Assembly: GCF_035222275.1 (NCBI RefSeq)
Contig: NW_026946359.1
Coordinates: forward strand, 5,952,001-6,016,000
Length of the DNA: 64,000 bases
Direction: 5' to 3'
Source of the DNA: Podospora bellae-mahoneyi
Lineage: Eukaryota; Ascomycota; Sordariomycetes; Sordariales; Podosporaceae
In this document: piece after piece, positions 24,785 through 38,048 of the stretch
Layout of the letters: each line of letters opens with the position of its first letter
Numbering within the stretch: the first letter of the stretch is position 1
The notes under the pieces: model-generated
Seen by the model: only the letters and a program-made list of their open reading frames with translations
Database searches by the model: none
What the model was told of the DNA's origin: nothing
Translations under genes and position numbers: made by a program

Positions 24785-26524
24785 CCAACCTTGTCGAGGA
24801 ACCTTGAGGGCTACGCTATGTTTCAAATCTGCAAATCAGTCTCTTCGGCTCCAAGCCCAGGGCTGCTGAGGAGATGGCTCTGATCATTGCCCTCAATGGT
24901 AAGTTCCAATCACACGGCCATCGCCCAGTGGAAGCTTGAATTTGCTGAAGCAGTGCTGATCCGGGGCTAGAAAGCGGGGGTATAACCACCAGAGAACCAA
25001 GAAAAGCTGAACATGACACCCTCTACGCGAGCTCTCGTCTAACATATAGATGGAGACCATCTTACGCGTCTACCACCGAGGACATGTGAACACGGTCTTC
25101 ATCTAGCATACTATGTCTGGAACGGGGATGGAGGGTGGGGTTGTTGATGGTGATGATATTGCAAGTCCCTACCGTTCGCCATCGCTTTTCCCAACCGGGT
25201 CCCTTCCCTTCACAGCCACAATGGACACCTCCTGATCGCTCTTCTCATCTATGTACCTACAAATTCAAACCAGGACAATGAAGGGGGACACGATGGGGCT
25301 GCAAGATGATGAAGCATAAGAAGAAAAACTGGGAACAGGATGGGTTCCTATTCGACAAAATGACGCAGTCGGGAAGACCTGCCTGCGAATGCGTAGTTCC
25401 TCAAGCCGCCCGGCCCCCACAACCATCAACGTTGTTTCGGCAGTGGGAACACACGGAAAGAAAAACAGACGAGACCCAGACACATGGCGAGGTCGGGCAG
25501 ATGGGAACCTGGAACTCGGAGGAAAGCACCACAGGGTGAGACATTGGGATGTGGGCTTTTGGTGTCAGATGGCGTAGAGGGCCGGACGGTAACGGCTACT
25601 GTCAAAACTGCGCCTTCTTTCCGCATTCAGCTTTTGTAGGAGGCTGGAGACTGACATCAATAAAGGGATTATGAGAGAGGTAGGTACAGCATGATTTCCT
25701 GCTTGGACCAAAATGTTGTGTTGGCAAAGCTGTGGTTGATATCATCGTCAAACGTCACAACGTGGTGTCGAATGGATGCTTGTGTGTGGTCAATTTGTGG
25801 AGTGGCCCCACAAATGACGTCGGCGTGCAAGGCTTGGCCCTGGCGACCCAATTGAGGCTTGGGAAGGATTCCGCACTCACATTTTCATGAGCTGAGCCAT
25901 TGGACTATTATCTCTGATTGATCTATTGCCTCTTCAGGCTGCGACTCGGTTTCCAGTAGCATTATTCGCCGAAGGGCACGCAGCAAAGAGCTATGCCCGC
26001 CTTTCTACCTATGTTGATGGTGGGCTGCAAGATGGCGACAGTTTTCCCCGCGGCATTATTCCCCGCCAATCAGAACCGCCCCGCTAACAACGACGGATCT
26101 TCAGGGTCCTCCTCCATTTTGTTCACAAAAAAAAACAAAAGCTGGAAAAGCTGCCGAGGCGTGTCCAATGAGTGCTTGATCTCGAGCGGCACAGGCACCA
26201 GATGCCTTCCACTGTGCCGTTAGCCTTTTTTCAGCTACCTCAGCTTTTGGACAACACGAAGGAAGGCTCACTAGGCTCATTATCAGATCCGGAATCACAG
26301 AATCACATTGCATAACACCACCTACCCATGCCCACCAGGACAAGACGGTCTGTTTGTGCTGGCGAGCCAGCAACCAAGTTCAATGCAGTCTAATGCAGTT
26401 GCGTGGAAAAGAGGGGGTCCCCGTCACTGTGGAGAGGCAGATGTGTTCGCCGACCTCCAACATGTTCCTCCCCATCCAACCAGAGTATGTACCCTCTTCG
26501 TCATGACCTCGCAGCTGAAAAGAG

Positions 26525-26573
26525 AAAAAAATAAAATAAAAAAAAATAAAAAAATAAAAAAAAAATAAAAAAA
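26525..26573. repeat. A-rich (A)nT low-complexity tract
   Basis: Runs of 3-10 A separated by single T. The predicted Phe-rich ORFs on the other strand are artefacts of this tract. Confidence 0.85.
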
Positions 26574-29500
26574 CCTGGATGCAATAAGGTCCTCGGCCAA
26601 CATGACATGATGGCGCCATCTTACGCCGCGAGAGTACTGTAAACAGCAAAAAAAACCACTCCCAAACAGCACTGGGCAAAAAGCACAGGGAAGACTTGAC
26701 GTCGATTCAATGCCGGTATATCATGACGTCATTAATGCTTACTTTTGGTCCACTAATGGGGGGCGGCCCCACTTGGGCTGTCAACTAACCAACGGTGGAC
26801 TGCACCGTTTTTGAGGGATGACAAAGCCTCCACAAAACGCTTTCTCGAGTCATGTCGGGCAGTTCGGTTCATCCTATCGTTGTCAACTGTTTGACTTTAA
26901 CCACTGTTACCGCTTTCGATAAGCAAATGCGCTTGGAGTTTGATGGACCCGTGGGAACAGTTCCAAATCGAAAATTCCCTCGCTGGCAGGGAGAGACAGT
27001 CTTAGTGTGCCTGTATCCCAGTATCCCCCTCAATCCGGAGGCCATGTCCCTGCGAGTTTGGCCGGCCCCGCTGTTCACATCCAGGGTCCTTGGCTCTTTG
27101 AGTTTTGAAGAATTCAGATGACACTTGGATGCTCTCCATGGGGACACCTTTCACCTCGGCAACAGCTTCTGGTAACGTTGTGCCTGAGAGATTCTGCACG
27201 CCAAGTTGTTTGTGCATGCTTGACCACAGCAACAACATCCACGGGAGAGTTATCGAAAAGAACGCAGTCGCATTGCAGCGCCCGCTCACGGCTAAAGCAC
27301 CAAAAAAGCCAGCAACACATACTTTTTTCTACATGGTCTTTTTACGTCAAAAGAGCCCAACAAACACCACGGTTCCATCACACCGTTGCTTTCTGATCCA
27401 CCGAGGCGCAGCGCCCAGAGTGACCCAGGCAGAATCTGAAACAGCTGGTGATCTCACCAGAACCAAGGCCAGCATCATTGCAATTTACCGCACATGCTGT
27501 TAAACACCCGGCAAGGACAGGCCTGAGTGCCATTTTGTTGCATTTCCCCGGGTACGCTGCCACGGCACGACTGTGCCTCTTATCCTTACGGCTGAGTTCT
27601 GGAAGGGGATTCGTCCAACTGAGCACATTGATTGGGCTTTGCTAACGACACTGTCGTGATTTTTTTTTTTTCTCCCTCGTCAGTCTACACAGTGTATTTT
27701 CAGCCTCTTTTCCGCTGCCACCTCGAGAACCGGTTTTTCAAATTGCCATAGCTGCTGGCTCAAAATCCCATCTTTCGTCTTGTCAATCAATGTCAGCTCA
27801 GCGGATCTGTGCATGAGAGACCCTGAATTTCATATCGTGCAGAACCGACATGACTTTATTCCTGGACTTTAGCACACCGGATATTATTTATCTCGTGTTG
27901 ACAGTTCTGATTCCCGCGTTTACATTTCATGATGCTACCACGATGATAACTGACTACACTGCTGAGTCCGAGAGGTACCTCGGTACCTACACTCTACACC
28001 GTCCGCTTACCCCGTTTCCCTTTTTCACCCACGACTTGTACAACCGAACAGTAGACAGGTACAAGATTCGCACTTTTCGTTGTCTGCGCCTCTCATTCGA
28101 TGGGCCACACCCAACGTCAAACACACCCGGTCTCTCGTCATGCCCCTTTCACACACAACATGCACACCACCGGCACCACCACCCCTTACCAAACTCAGCT
28201 CCATTCTGGGGCGGCAGATGGGCGGTGTCGAGTGGTTATCTACCTAATGGAGGTCGGTGTCACGCATGTGTTCACAAAAACAGTGTAGTTCCTCATCCAG
28301 CCTCATCGCCTCAGGGTAGGAAGTGGCGAACAAACTTGTCCCGTCCTTCCCTCCTGAGCCCAAATGGCCGAATACAACCCCCTCATTATGGTTCCCGTTC
28401 AGCAGTCTGCTGTGTCTACACCTAACGCCTAACGCCGCTGGCTGGCTGGCTGAGATGCGAGGCTACACTACACTACCTACCTACGCATTGCACTGCTGTA
28501 CATTTACACAAATCCAGACCGCCCCTTTCCTTCCCCCCCCTTTTTTTTTTTCTGTCGCGACTGCGTAGGCTGTGGACGTGGACGGGACTGGGGCTTGGGA
28601 TACCTTCCTGTTTGGGATTTTTATACAGCAGTTGCTGAACCAACCGGACTGGGTGGGCAGACAAGGGAAGCAGATCAACAGATGGACGGATGTCGAGGAA
28701 GGGAAGAAGATGGTCCCCTTGTCCGGTTGTCAGCTTCGAGGCTGCCCCCTTTATGCCATTGCTCGCTGGCTGCAGGCGGTAGTCTCGTCGGTAGCCCTCG
28801 TCTCGGTAGCATGAAAGTGAGAGCCGATCATCATCCAGGCGATGGTGAAGTGCAACATGGTGTCATTTACCAAACAATCATCAAAAGAGCTTTGAGAGAA
28901 GGGGACTTGACATTGCCAAGGGCTTGTCTATCCAATCTTATCTTTGCATCGTGGTAGTGCTAGTATATGAAGAGTGTGTGATTGGGGGCCAGAAAGGATG
29001 AGAGGGTAGGGGGAACAAAAGGAGGAAAAAGATCATCGATCTTACTGCTTCTGTTGATCAAAGCTGAAACACAGAGATGATCGATCTTTTGCCTATTTGG
29101 TCGATCGCGAGCTACCCACACCATCTTGGGGGGGGGGACGGGTTGTTTGGTATCCGCTGTCAATGGCACGTGGGGACTCGTGACATTTTTTGTTCGGGGA
29201 GGGCGATATTGAGGTACGGAGTTGGGGGACGCTGAGGGAACAGGCAGAGGATTCAAGCGATTCAGGGTACAGAGACTGGGGACAAGGAGGCAAAGGCCGG
29301 AGTATACTCCGGCGTTGTTCGCGGAGGCGATCTACTGCCGTTGGGGGTTTTTGGACGGGGGCTATCACTTTTCGCTGACAGGTACAAACCGAAGCTTGCT
29401 TTCGGGGCCACGGGGAAGGGAAAACGGGCATAAGCATACCTTCCGAGGGTCGCAGATGATGGGTCAGAAAGGGGGGCGGGAGGCCATGCTCGGTAGAGAG

Positions 29501-30825
29501 AGCACCGACTGCATTTACCAACCGACTTACCGGACCAATGTCTGGTGTGAGGGAACTGTCGAAGGGAATAATCACTGAAGGACCGAGGACCGAAGCTTTC
29601 GGTCCTTGGGTGAGCAGAAGGGAGCACCTTGCCTATGTGGGGGACAGATGGAAGGGGGGACCATGGTTGTTGATGACCCCCTTTCATTTCTTTCATTGGC
29701 GGCGGCGTCAAGGGCAAGTCATGTCCTGTCGGCTGTGCCGGGTAGGGAATGTGCAATTGGCATACTTTCCCTTCGGGCCTACATACCTACAGGATCTAGC
29801 CTCGCCTGTGAGTGGTATCCCGGGCTGTGTTTGTTGAAGAATGTGGGTGAAGGTAACGGTTGTAGCGATGGCGTGGGTTGTCAACTTGAGACATGCAATG
29901 GTAGGGTCTTGGGGATGGTGGCTGTGTGGATAAAGGGGATGAATACACATCCACAGCTTCGAGAAGGGGACAAGGAGTGAAGAGGTCGAGGGCCGGGCCG
30001 TGAGGTGCATGCTGCACTTGGATGCTATCAATGGAGGGTTTCTGAGGTGAAAACTCTGATCGATCAAGGCTGTTTGTCTGCAGGTGGAATGCAGCTACAT
30101 GGTTATGGACACTTACAGAGAGCAAGCCACCGCGCCCGAAGAGGCAGTTACAGGCTACATTTGATGGCTGCTGAGCTTCGGGAAATATACCTGTCGGCCG
30201 TTGAGGCCGTTCGTCTGTTCTTTTCTTTTTCCTTGCTTTCTTCTTTGGGTAAGTTGTGGCGGTCTTACTTGCCTGCCTGATGTGAGCGGGAGAACAGTGG
30301 TATAATACGCAAACAGGCCCCGGGAGACACTCGCCCGAAATTCCCGAAGTCAAGAAGCCAGTGGCCAGGGACTTGGGAACGGGCCACGCAAATAGACCCA
30401 GTGGGGAGGGAGGGAGCGAGGAAGGGAGCAGATAGGGCTTGTCAGAAATAGGGGCTGGAAACCATGACGGTTGGTTTTGTGTGACTGTTTAACGGTATTG
30501 ATGTTAGATTATGGTTGAGGGATTGGGACTCAACCCCTGAGACCGGACAGGTACAGTTCCGGATAGCAACATCACGTCGGACCGGGCGGTTGTGGCGTGG
30601 ACGGACCGGGTGATGCGTAAAAGGGGAGAGAGGTTGTGATACAGGGCCACGTGGTGGTGCTGACACCGCAGAGGTGAGGAAAACAACAAGAACATGTTGT
30701 AGAAACAAGAAGAGCTGAAGATTGAGAGCATGACTAACAGTCTTTCCCGCCAACTCCAGCGAGAGCTGTCCTGAGCGATGAAGCTGTCTTGACCACTGTG
30801 TGTATTTGCCCCTGAATGCCAAGCC

Positions 30826-30865
30826 CACAACACAACACAAGACAACACAAAACAACACAACACAC
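30826..30865. repeat. ACAAC-type short tandem repeat
   Basis: Repeats of ACAAC/ACACA with small variations. The ORFs crossing it on the minus strand are Cys/Val/Leu low-complexity artefacts. Confidence 0.75.
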
Positions 30866-32336
30866 CTCCCCATGATCTCTTCCCATCAACAAGCTGTTGA
30901 CGTCGATGACCAAAAATAACATGAACAAATCCCCTGGGTAAGTACATTCCAAAAAAAGAAAGAAAAAAGAAAAAAAAAAACGCGTCACACCGTCCCAAAA
31001 CAACCACTTTTCTCCCCCGTCTGTTGTGTAGCCCCGAAGCCCGTTCCCGAGTTCGTAGAAGTAATCCAACAAAACAAAAACACTCCGGCCCGCCTATGTC
31101 TCGTCCTACAAACAACAGCGCCCTGGAATGGGAACATTGCACAACATCCGGACTGTACCGAAGTGTACCTAGCAGTAACTACCACTTGTCCTAACACAGT
31201 ATACCTGATGTCTTGTAGTGGTGAAGCGCTGTATCACAGAGCCCCCGTTTTCCCATCTCCGTCGCTCGGTCTAAGTGGGTACCCTGTTTGGAGCGAGTCC
31301 AAAGAGCCCGATCGTCGTATGTTTTATGTTTTTGATTGGTGTTCGGTCAAGTAGATAGGTGGCGTCAGCCCTACCCGTAAGCCCCTCCCGTAATGTCTGC
31401 CTATTGATCTCTGTTGGCTTTGTGGATGATCGTATGCTTCTGCTGTTACACCTACAACTACCGGAGCTGCCGGCAAGCTCGGGAGTTGGAGTTGAAAGGG
31501 AGCGGGATGTGAGTTTGGTCGGCGGAAAATTCACCGAGTCCGAGGTGGACGGACGGGCTGGCTGTGTATTGTCATAATACCTTAACTGTTGGAAGACCGC
31601 AAAATGGGAAGTGGCGGTGTTAGAATTGGGGAGGGGACTGCTCTTGAAGAGACAGTGGGGGAAGGAGGTTAAGTGGGCTAGATGATGGGAATTTTCGAAG
31701 AAGAAATGGTGGAACGTATGCTGTGTGACTGCAAATGATTTGTGCCTGGGTGCTTATGCTCCGTGGTGGACTGTTTGCTGGTCAGGCAGATGGGCTCAGG
31801 TAAAGGGTCCGGCTTGGTGGAAGTGAGCAATTCTGAGATGGTGCAGTCGGAGAAAGCCAATAAAGCCTGATTGTCGGTAGTGGTAGATGTCCAGTTTAAT
31901 CAGCAAGTTGGCCTGCTGTGTTGTGCTCTATCCCGTGGCTTGTTTGTTTATTGATGACAATCGGAGAGGACTCAACCCCTGAATGGATAACGGCCCATAG
32001 CAGCATATGGCCATTCACCTAGGACAGTTGAAGAGCAGAAGTTTGATAGTAGTCACCTTGATGGACACCACATCAGGCAGTCACGAGACTGTAAACGACC
32101 ATGACTTCAATCCCAACACATGAGCACAAAACTTGTATCATTACATCTGTAAATACGCCTTCAACACCCACCATAGCCAACAGAAGCCCCCATCATCATA
32201 ATATTTACTTCTTTCCATTTCTTCGACTCGCTTGCTTTTGTTTCCCTATTCACATCCTCTAAATATCACATGTCAAGAAAGCAAAGCCAACCACCACCTT
32301 CAACTACCCCAACACCACTACCACCCCGTCATCCCT

Positions 32337-35300
32337 TTACAAAACAATCGCCAACTCCCCCCTATCAACCCCCTCCTCCGCCAAATTAGGATAATACGGC
32401 ACCATCGCATCCGCGGCCTGCACATACGCATCATTATACAACCTCCAATACGGCGTCCTCACCTTCCTCGCTGGATGGAAAAGCCCAGCCCAGACATAAT
32501 TCAGCACCAACCCCGGCCCCACCGCCATCCTCACCGCTTCAATCGCTTCGACAATCCTGTCAATGACGTGCGGGCTCGTCTCAAACAGATTAGGATACAG
32601 CAAGTTTAGCAAGTGAACCATGGCATCTTCACACCCCAACCCTACCACGCCCAGCGCAATATGCTTGACGACTGAAGCGGCAGTTTGCCGATGGACTTGG
32701 TCACGGTCGATGAGGGCATCCTCCAAGAGGGGTGTAACAGCGTAGACGTAGTCCTTGGCCATTTCGCCGATATACTCAAAGAGGAAAGAGAGCGACTTGA
32801 GAACACCGTTCTGGACGTTGAGTTCCGGCACCCGGTACTCGTTCATCAAGGCGGGGAGGACAGTGAAAGGAGCGCAAGTCTCGGCAACGATACCAATGGC
32901 AACGGCGGTATTGACACGTGACTGACGCTCCTGCACTCTGAGGTTGTTAAGAAGGGTGGCCAACACATCCTGGGGGCCGATGGCTTTGGCGATGAAGCCG
33001 AACGTGTTGTTGGCCGCGCGACGGATGCCCTTTTTGTGGGCTTTGAGCATATCCAACAGCTCAAAGCAGATTCTCATCCACTCGCGAGCGTTGACACTTT
33101 CCGGTCCGCGGTCGGCGATACGGCCGACCAGGTCAATGGTGTTTTCCTGGACTTTCTCATGTCGGTTGCGCAGGATGGGTGTGAGGCGTGGCAATAGGTC
33201 CTTGATGGGTGGCTGCATTTGGGTGATGCCCACCACAGTCACAATGGACCTCAGAGCACCAAGGATGGAGCCGAGAACTTCAGGATATTCTTCACCAAGG
33301 TATTCGTAAAGAACAACACCGAGCTTGCCCATCAAAGCGTCTTCGCCGCATTGCTTCATCACCATGGCAATTCTGGAAACAAGATCAGCAGCTTGCTGGC
33401 GAACTGTGGCAGACTTGTTGTTGAGACGCCAGAGAATTGTGCTGACGATCTGGGGGAGGTATGGCTTGCAGCGAGTGCCCAGAGCATTGACCACGGAGCC
33501 AAAACCGTTGAGCATGATAATGTCTTCAACGCTTTGCTCTTGGAAGGCGTGCAGGATACCATCAACAAGTCTCTCTTCCAACCGCTCGCCAATGTCAGCC
33601 GCACCCAGAGAGGCTACTATCTTCTCCACTGTCTCAACAGTCATTTTGCGGTAGGCTTCGCTTTCGTCCTTGAGGTTGACCACGATTCTCTCGAGAATCT
33701 CACTGACACCGACCTTTTGGCCGATATCGACCGTGGTCTCAACCACTTGACGGTAGTTGCGCTTATCCAAAGCCATGCGCCGTACCCAGAAGCTCTTAAA
33801 GAAGTCGTCCAACACATGTTCCTTGAGATAACCAGCTGTGACACCATCCGTCGCGGCGCACTGAGAGATGACCTTGAGCACGACCTTCTTCATCTCCTCA
33901 TCTGGCGAGGCAAACTCTCGCAAGAGAATCTCCATAATCTGACTTGTGTAGTAGTTTGCGTAGTCCTCGTCCATGAGGGGGATGATGTAGCCGACGGCCT
34001 TGAGGAACCCCGCCAGGCCCTTGCCTCGTTGCTTGCGAGCTCCCGTCCACAGGGGATTGAGGATATCATCGAAGCTCTCAATACCATATGGGTTGGAGGC
34101 TTCGGCAAGAGCAGCAATGGCCAAACTGGTGACTGTCCGTACCTTGGTCTGCTCATCGTTGAGGTTGGGCCCAATGCAGTCTACGAGCTGCTTCAGGTGT
34201 GGCAACACTGCACACCCCATCAAGATGGGAATCTGCTGGACAATCTTCACACCGGTATGGCGCGCCTGCCACGACTTCTTGCTGCGGCACACGGCTCCCA
34301 AGAATGGCAGCAGGGCCGGAATACCCAAGGCCGAGGCCACCACAGCAAATGCTCTGGCAGTTGTGTTTCGTACGTATTCATCGACGTGATCGATATCGGG
34401 CCGCATGACACTGATCATGGTCGCGAGACCAGCGGCTTTGCTGAGGTTAGAAATAATCTCGCGACCTTCGACTCGTGCATAATAGTCCTGGTCAATGAGC
34501 AATGGCTCAATGACGACCAAGATCTTGTGGACATAGGGCCGAACCATATCATCCAGCTTGTAAAGGATACGGTCAATAACCTTGACAAGAAGATGGCGTT
34601 CCTGGTCCTCAAGGGTCTTCTCCATGAGTAGCGGGAGAATCTGGTTGAAGAGGGGTCCGGCACCGAAGTTTCGAGCATTATCTGTAAGCTGCCTGAGTGC
34701 AGTCTTCCTCATCGGGGGAGTACCGTTCTTGACCTTCAACAACAGGCGCATGATCTTCCTCTCCTTCAGCTCTTCGACAGTCAGATCGTCTTCATTGGAC
34801 CCGTCTGTGAGCTTGCCAAAGTACGCCATGTCCTCAGGCTTGAAAAACTGAAGATCACCAACACCGGGGATTTCCCTTGGAACTGCTTGCCCAGAGAGAC
34901 GTGTGCTCTCAGGATCCTGCATCATGAAGCCTGTCTGTGGTGTTGGTGGCACTGCCAGCTTGTGCGTAGGCGCCCGGGTAGGGGCATATCCCGGGGGAGG
35001 CTCGAGAATCTTGTATCCCTCGTCAGGACCAGGAAGCATAGCGTCGAGCTCCTCATCGCTGAGTGGCATGTACCGGCCGGCATCGGGGCCGAACACAGTG
35101 GGGGGCAGAACAGCAGTTTGTGTAGGGTGCATCGGAGTGGCGAGACCAATGTTTCCAACGGGGGTGGCAGACGGCGCTTGATCCCATCTTGACTTCTTCT
35201 TTGCTTCTACTACAGTTCCATCAGCGCCAAGAACGGGCACAGAAGGTGCCTGATCCCAGCGCGAGCGCTTCTTGGGCTCTGCGGCTGCTGGGGCAGCCTC

Positions 35301-36011
35301 GGCGTCTGTAGTAGCAACATCCCATCTCTTTTTGCGCTTGCGGCCAGCGGCTGCTGCCTCGGTCGAACCGGCATCACCGTTCTCCTTGTTTCCGGCCTCC
35401 TCAATCTGGAGTGTAGGCTTATGTTCTTCAGTGGGACCGTCCTTCATCTTCTGTTCGATAGCTCGGCGCACGCGCTCCTCCTCACGCTCAATCTCCCGAC
35501 TCTCCATAATCTCGCGATAGCTCATTCCATCCTCAGCAGCGGCAGCCTGGCGATTGGCGGCGAAGGGGTCGGCGCGGGTTGGGGTCAGAACGCGATCAAA
35601 TCGACGCTTCTGGTAATCGGTTTCGCGATCTGTGATGCGGTTGCTCTTCTCGCCACGACCGGCGAGAATGTCGTCTTCTTCCACTCCATTTCCACGCGCA
35701 AACTCATCTATCTGGGCACGGGTAGCAGTGTACTGTCCGACGAGGCGGCGCGAGCTATCGGCGTCGGCCATGTCCTCATCGTCGTCGCCATCTTGAGCGG
35801 GGAGGGAGGTGTGATAGCCTGCAAACTTGTCGGCGCCATTGGCACTTCGATCGTAGAGGTCGGTATCCCAGGCCTCATTAAGGCTGGCCTTGGTTGACGA
35901 GTCAGCACGCTGATTGGCCGGGTCGAAGGTCTTTGAACCTTTTTTCGCAGCGGCAGCCGCGTTTCGCTCGGCCTGGAGCTTGCGAATCTGATCAAATTCC
36001 GCGTCCGACAT
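32337..36011 (-). CDS. HSH155: U2 snRNP subunit SF3B1 / Hsh155
   Basis: Intronless ORF of 1224 aa from the ATG at 36011 ([13 protein letters not shown]) to the TAA at 32337; an upstream GTG-led extension is not needed. SF3B1 is the HEAT-repeat scaffold of SF3b that clamps the branch-site helix during spliceosome assembly. The N-terminal 290 residues are disordered and carry three U2AF-ligand motifs of the R-W-D type (KRWDV about 229, SRWDQ about 251, SRWDQ about 274). From about residue 390 to the end, the HEAT array is nearly colinear with the human protein. The lysines equivalent to human hotspots K666 (TGVK, K589) and K700 (EQTKVRT, K623) are present, as are NRHEKV residues equivalent to R1074 and V1078 that line the pladienolide site. 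It is divergently arranged with the UBE3D-like gene, with 501 bp between the start codons. Very secure. Confidence 0.97.
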   Translation of the reverse strand: MSDAEFDQIRKLQAERNAAAAAKKGSKTFDPANQRADSSTKASLNEAWDTDLYDRSANGADKFAGYHTSLPAQDGDDDEDMADADSSRRLVGQYTATRAQIDEFARGNGVEEDDILAGRGEKSNRITDRETDYQKRRFDRVLTPTRADPFAANRQAAAAEDGMSYREIMESREIEREEERVRRAIEQKMKDGPTEEHKPTLQIEEAGNKENGDAGSTEAAAAGRKRKKRWDVATTDAEAAPAAAEPKKRSRWDQAPSVPVLGADGTVVEAKKKSRWDQAPSATPVGNIGLATPMHPTQTAVLPPTVFGPDAGRYMPLSDEELDAMLPGPDEGYKILEPPPGYAPTRAPTHKLAVPPTPQTGFMMQDPESTRLSGQAVPREIPGVGDLQFFKPEDMAYFGKLTDGSNEDDLTVEELKERKIMRLLLKVKNGTPPMRKTALRQLTDNARNFGAGPLFNQILPLLMEKTLEDQERHLLVKVIDRILYKLDDMVRPYVHKILVVIEPLLIDQDYYARVEGREIISNLSKAAGLATMISVMRPDIDHVDEYVRNTTARAFAVVASALGIPALLPFLGAVCRSKKSWQARHTGVKIVQQIPILMGCAVLPHLKQLVDCIGPNLNDEQTKVRTVTSLAIAALAEASNPYGIESFDDILNPLWTGARKQRGKGLAGFLKAVGYIIPLMDEDYANYYTSQIMEILLREFASPDEEMKKVVLKVISQCAATDGVTAGYLKEHVLDDFFKSFWVRRMALDKRNYRQVVETTVDIGQKVGVSEILERIVVNLKDESEAYRKMTVETVEKIVASLGAADIGERLEERLVDGILHAFQEQSVEDIIMLNGFGSVVNALGTRCKPYLPQIVSTILWRLNNKSATVRQQAADLVSRIAMVMKQCGEDALMGKLGVVLYEYLGEEYPEVLGSILGALRSIVTVVGITQMQPPIKDLLPRLTPILRNRHEKVQENTIDLVGRIADRGPESVNAREWMRICFELLDMLKAHKKGIRRAANNTFGFIAKAIGPQDVLATLLNNLRVQERQSRVNTAVAIGIVAETCAPFTVLPALMNEYRVPELNVQNGVLKSLSFLFEYIGEMAKDYVYAVTPLLEDALIDRDQVHRQTAASVVKHIALGVVGLGCEDAMVHLLNLLYPNLFETSPHVIDRIVEAIEAVRMAVGPGLVLNYVWAGLFHPARKVRTPYWRLYNDAYVQAADAMVPYYPNLAEEGVDRGELAIVL

Positions 36012-36512
36012 GGTACTGCTGCCCACACGGCACTGTGCTCATCCCATTCGGGTAGGTTGTTGTTGAAGTGAGGAAGTAAGTGACGACGCGATCGGTAGTG
36101 GATGGCTCGTTCGTTCTTGGGGCGATGGGGAGGGAGTATCGCGATGGTGGTCGTTGTTGGATGGAAGTTGAACGTGGGCCAGGACGTGGACGTGGACGTG
36201 CGGGTGAGACTGGATCGTGGATGGAGCAAGCACTTTGCCCTGTTGAAATTTTGGCGGCAGCCGCAGCCGCAGGCCAAGAGCGAGCCGCGCTAAGCTCTTG
36301 GCAGCAGATCGCTGTTACATAAGCTGGTCTAGGCTCACAACCTCACTTTACTTCACTGGGGCATTGGAGCTCCAATTCATCAACCGCGACTCGATTTCTT
36401 TACAAGTGCTGGGTGCTGTGGCCCATTGTGTTACAACTAAAGCGATGGAGATTAGTTCGACTTGAATTCTTTTTCTTCTTTTCGTTTTCGTTTCGTTCTC
36501 TTCGTACCTACG
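36012..36512. promoter_or_regulatory. Shared divergent promoter SF3B1 / UBE3D-like
   Basis: About 500 bp between two start codons pointing away from each other. The half next to the UBE3D-like gene has a pyrimidine-rich stretch directly before the ATG (36468-36500). No specific operator is recognised. Confidence 0.6.
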
Positions 36513-38048
36513 ATGTCATCTTCCAGTCGCTGCTCGCTTTACGCAGAGCTGCTAGCCAATATCCGCCAAATTTCACTGGTCGCTTCTCTCACATCGCCCA
36601 GTGATGCCTCCACCAGAGTTGCTGTGGCTGCTGACGGAAGCACCATCGAGTTGACACATCATGGCGAGGTTCACAAAATCAGTTTGCCTGCCAAGATACC
36701 TCTTGGCAGTACACTCCTTCCCATCGATCAGAGGCAAAACGGGACCACGGCTCTGTCGTGGCGATTGCCACTTGGTGGCACGGTTCCCCAACCGCATCTC
36801 TCTTCTGATACCCCCGCCTGGTCAGCGACAGACTTCGACGTCGGCGTCCAGGTCGCTTGCAGGAATTGCAATACTGTCGTTGTGGAGGAGGGTACAGTAA
36901 AGGTCTGGAAAGACTTGCCAAGTGAGAACTGGGCCGAGATGATGGAATTCTGGCATTGTCACAAGCCGGATCACCATCATGAGGATGGACACGAGCACGG
37001 GCATTCCCGTGATGAGCACTTTGGCAAGGCAGATGAAAAGAGCCTGGCTGCTCGAGGCTATGGGGCTTCGTCCATCATCTCAGCTCAACCAGGTGTCGGT
37101 TTTGTTGACTTGACAACGATCCTCTTTACCGAACGCGATTGCCAGAATATCACGGTAAGTTCTTGACATGACAGCATGAGTATGTGTTTGTGTGGGTATG
37201 AAGAAGGTAACCCGGCCGGCTTTGCCTCCCAATGGCGTGGTTACCGATACAAGTGCCCTAGATGAAGCAACTATCGTTCAACCTGTTCAACAGAAACCAC
37301 TGGATTGTTTACGAACCTCCTTAACAGGACGGATTGTTTCTTTCTGGTGGTGAACGAACCTCTGCATTTCACCGGGTGATTCATAAGTCGAGAATATCCC
37401 GGGATACCACGAGGGACATGCCATTCCCATTCTCGTTTCGTTCATAGCCAGTCGGCCAGTAGCTGACACACATGTATCTAGTACTCAAACTCAGCCTTTG
37501 AGCAAGGGTCATTAAATAGACAAGATCTGCCATTGATCAACAACCGCAGCTTGAATGTTTTTTGCTCTTCCTGCCACTCTCAACTCGGCTTCTACGTCTT
37601 TCGGACAGCAGCTGTCACCCTTCTGAAGTGGCAGATGTCTTGCCAGTCCGCATCTGGTTCAGCACCAGGCATCACTGAGTGCCTGGCCGCGACTATCATC
37701 TCCACCATCTCACGATCTGCCTCGTCAAAGTCGCTCATCATGCCCATTAATGAGACAGAATCGGAAGTCAAACAGACGGTGATTTACGCGTGGGTGCTCA
37801 ACGCTAATATTGTGTACTCATCGAGTAATGGGGCGTTGGGAAGACCAGCTATCAAGCTGTTGTATCAGAAGATACCGCGAGAGGAAGCGGACAAGATGTT
37901 GGAGGCGGTGACGTGTGAGGCGCAGGAGATCAACCTGCCGGCGATCGCTATTGAGAAGGTGGTCGAGCATTTGGATGAGAGTAACTGGTTGTTACCGGAG
38001 AAGGAAAGGGTGTTTAGGGAGTGGAGGGTGGGGTTGTTGACGAGATGA
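36513..38048 (+). CDS. UBE3D / Ipa1-like HECT-like E3 (E2-binding protein)
   Basis: Family: ubiquitin-conjugating-enzyme-binding protein (HECT_2), UBE3D in animals and Ipa1 in yeast, where it is needed for pre-mRNA 3'-end processing. Exon 1 is 36513-37154, starting MSSSSRCSLYAELLANIRQI. It contains the mid-protein Cys pair CRNCNTVVVEEGTVKVWKDL and an E-N-W-A-E-M-M-E-F-W-H-C-H-K block. The donor GTAAGT is at 37155. A short middle exon, starting 37204 or 37207, reads VTRPALPPNGVVTDTSALDE and then ATIVQPVQQKPLDC. The last exon carries LNVFCSSCHSQLGF and the conserved C-terminus with GRPAIKLLYQKIP, ending 38048. Intron 2 is ambiguous: 37307-37494 or 37350-37549 both keep frame, giving about 431 or 427 aa. 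The gene converges on OGG1 with 243 bp between stops. The family call is good; the exact middle splice is not settled. Confidence 0.85.

Larger units (their letters stand above)
22953..32336. other. Gene-poor tract between the C2H2 gene and SF3B1
   Basis: No confident gene in 9.4 kb. It holds T-rich and CA-rich 3' sequence of the zinc-finger gene (to about 23650), a possibly frameshifted coding remnant (24437-24784), an A-rich (A)nT tract (26525-26573), an ACAAC-type repeat (30826-30865) and G/A-rich tracts around 29000-29700. The ORF at 27850-28425 starts with ATG but is His/Pro-rich without motif or codon bias, so I did not call it. Confidence 0.5.

Noticed and set aside
27850-28425. 191-aa ATG-initiated plus-strand ORF
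   Set aside because: Composition (His/Pro/Ser from CA/CC-rich DNA) and lack of any motif or codon bias make it more likely promoter-like sequence than a gene.
30504-31142. 212-aa minus-strand ORF
   Set aside because: Its Phe, Val and Cys-rich parts come from A-rich and ACAAC-repeat low-complexity DNA; no motif and no codon bias.
33219-34631. 470-codon plus-strand ORF
   Set aside because: It lies entirely antisense to the SF3B1 HEAT region; it is a mirror frame of a conserved gene with no motif of its own.
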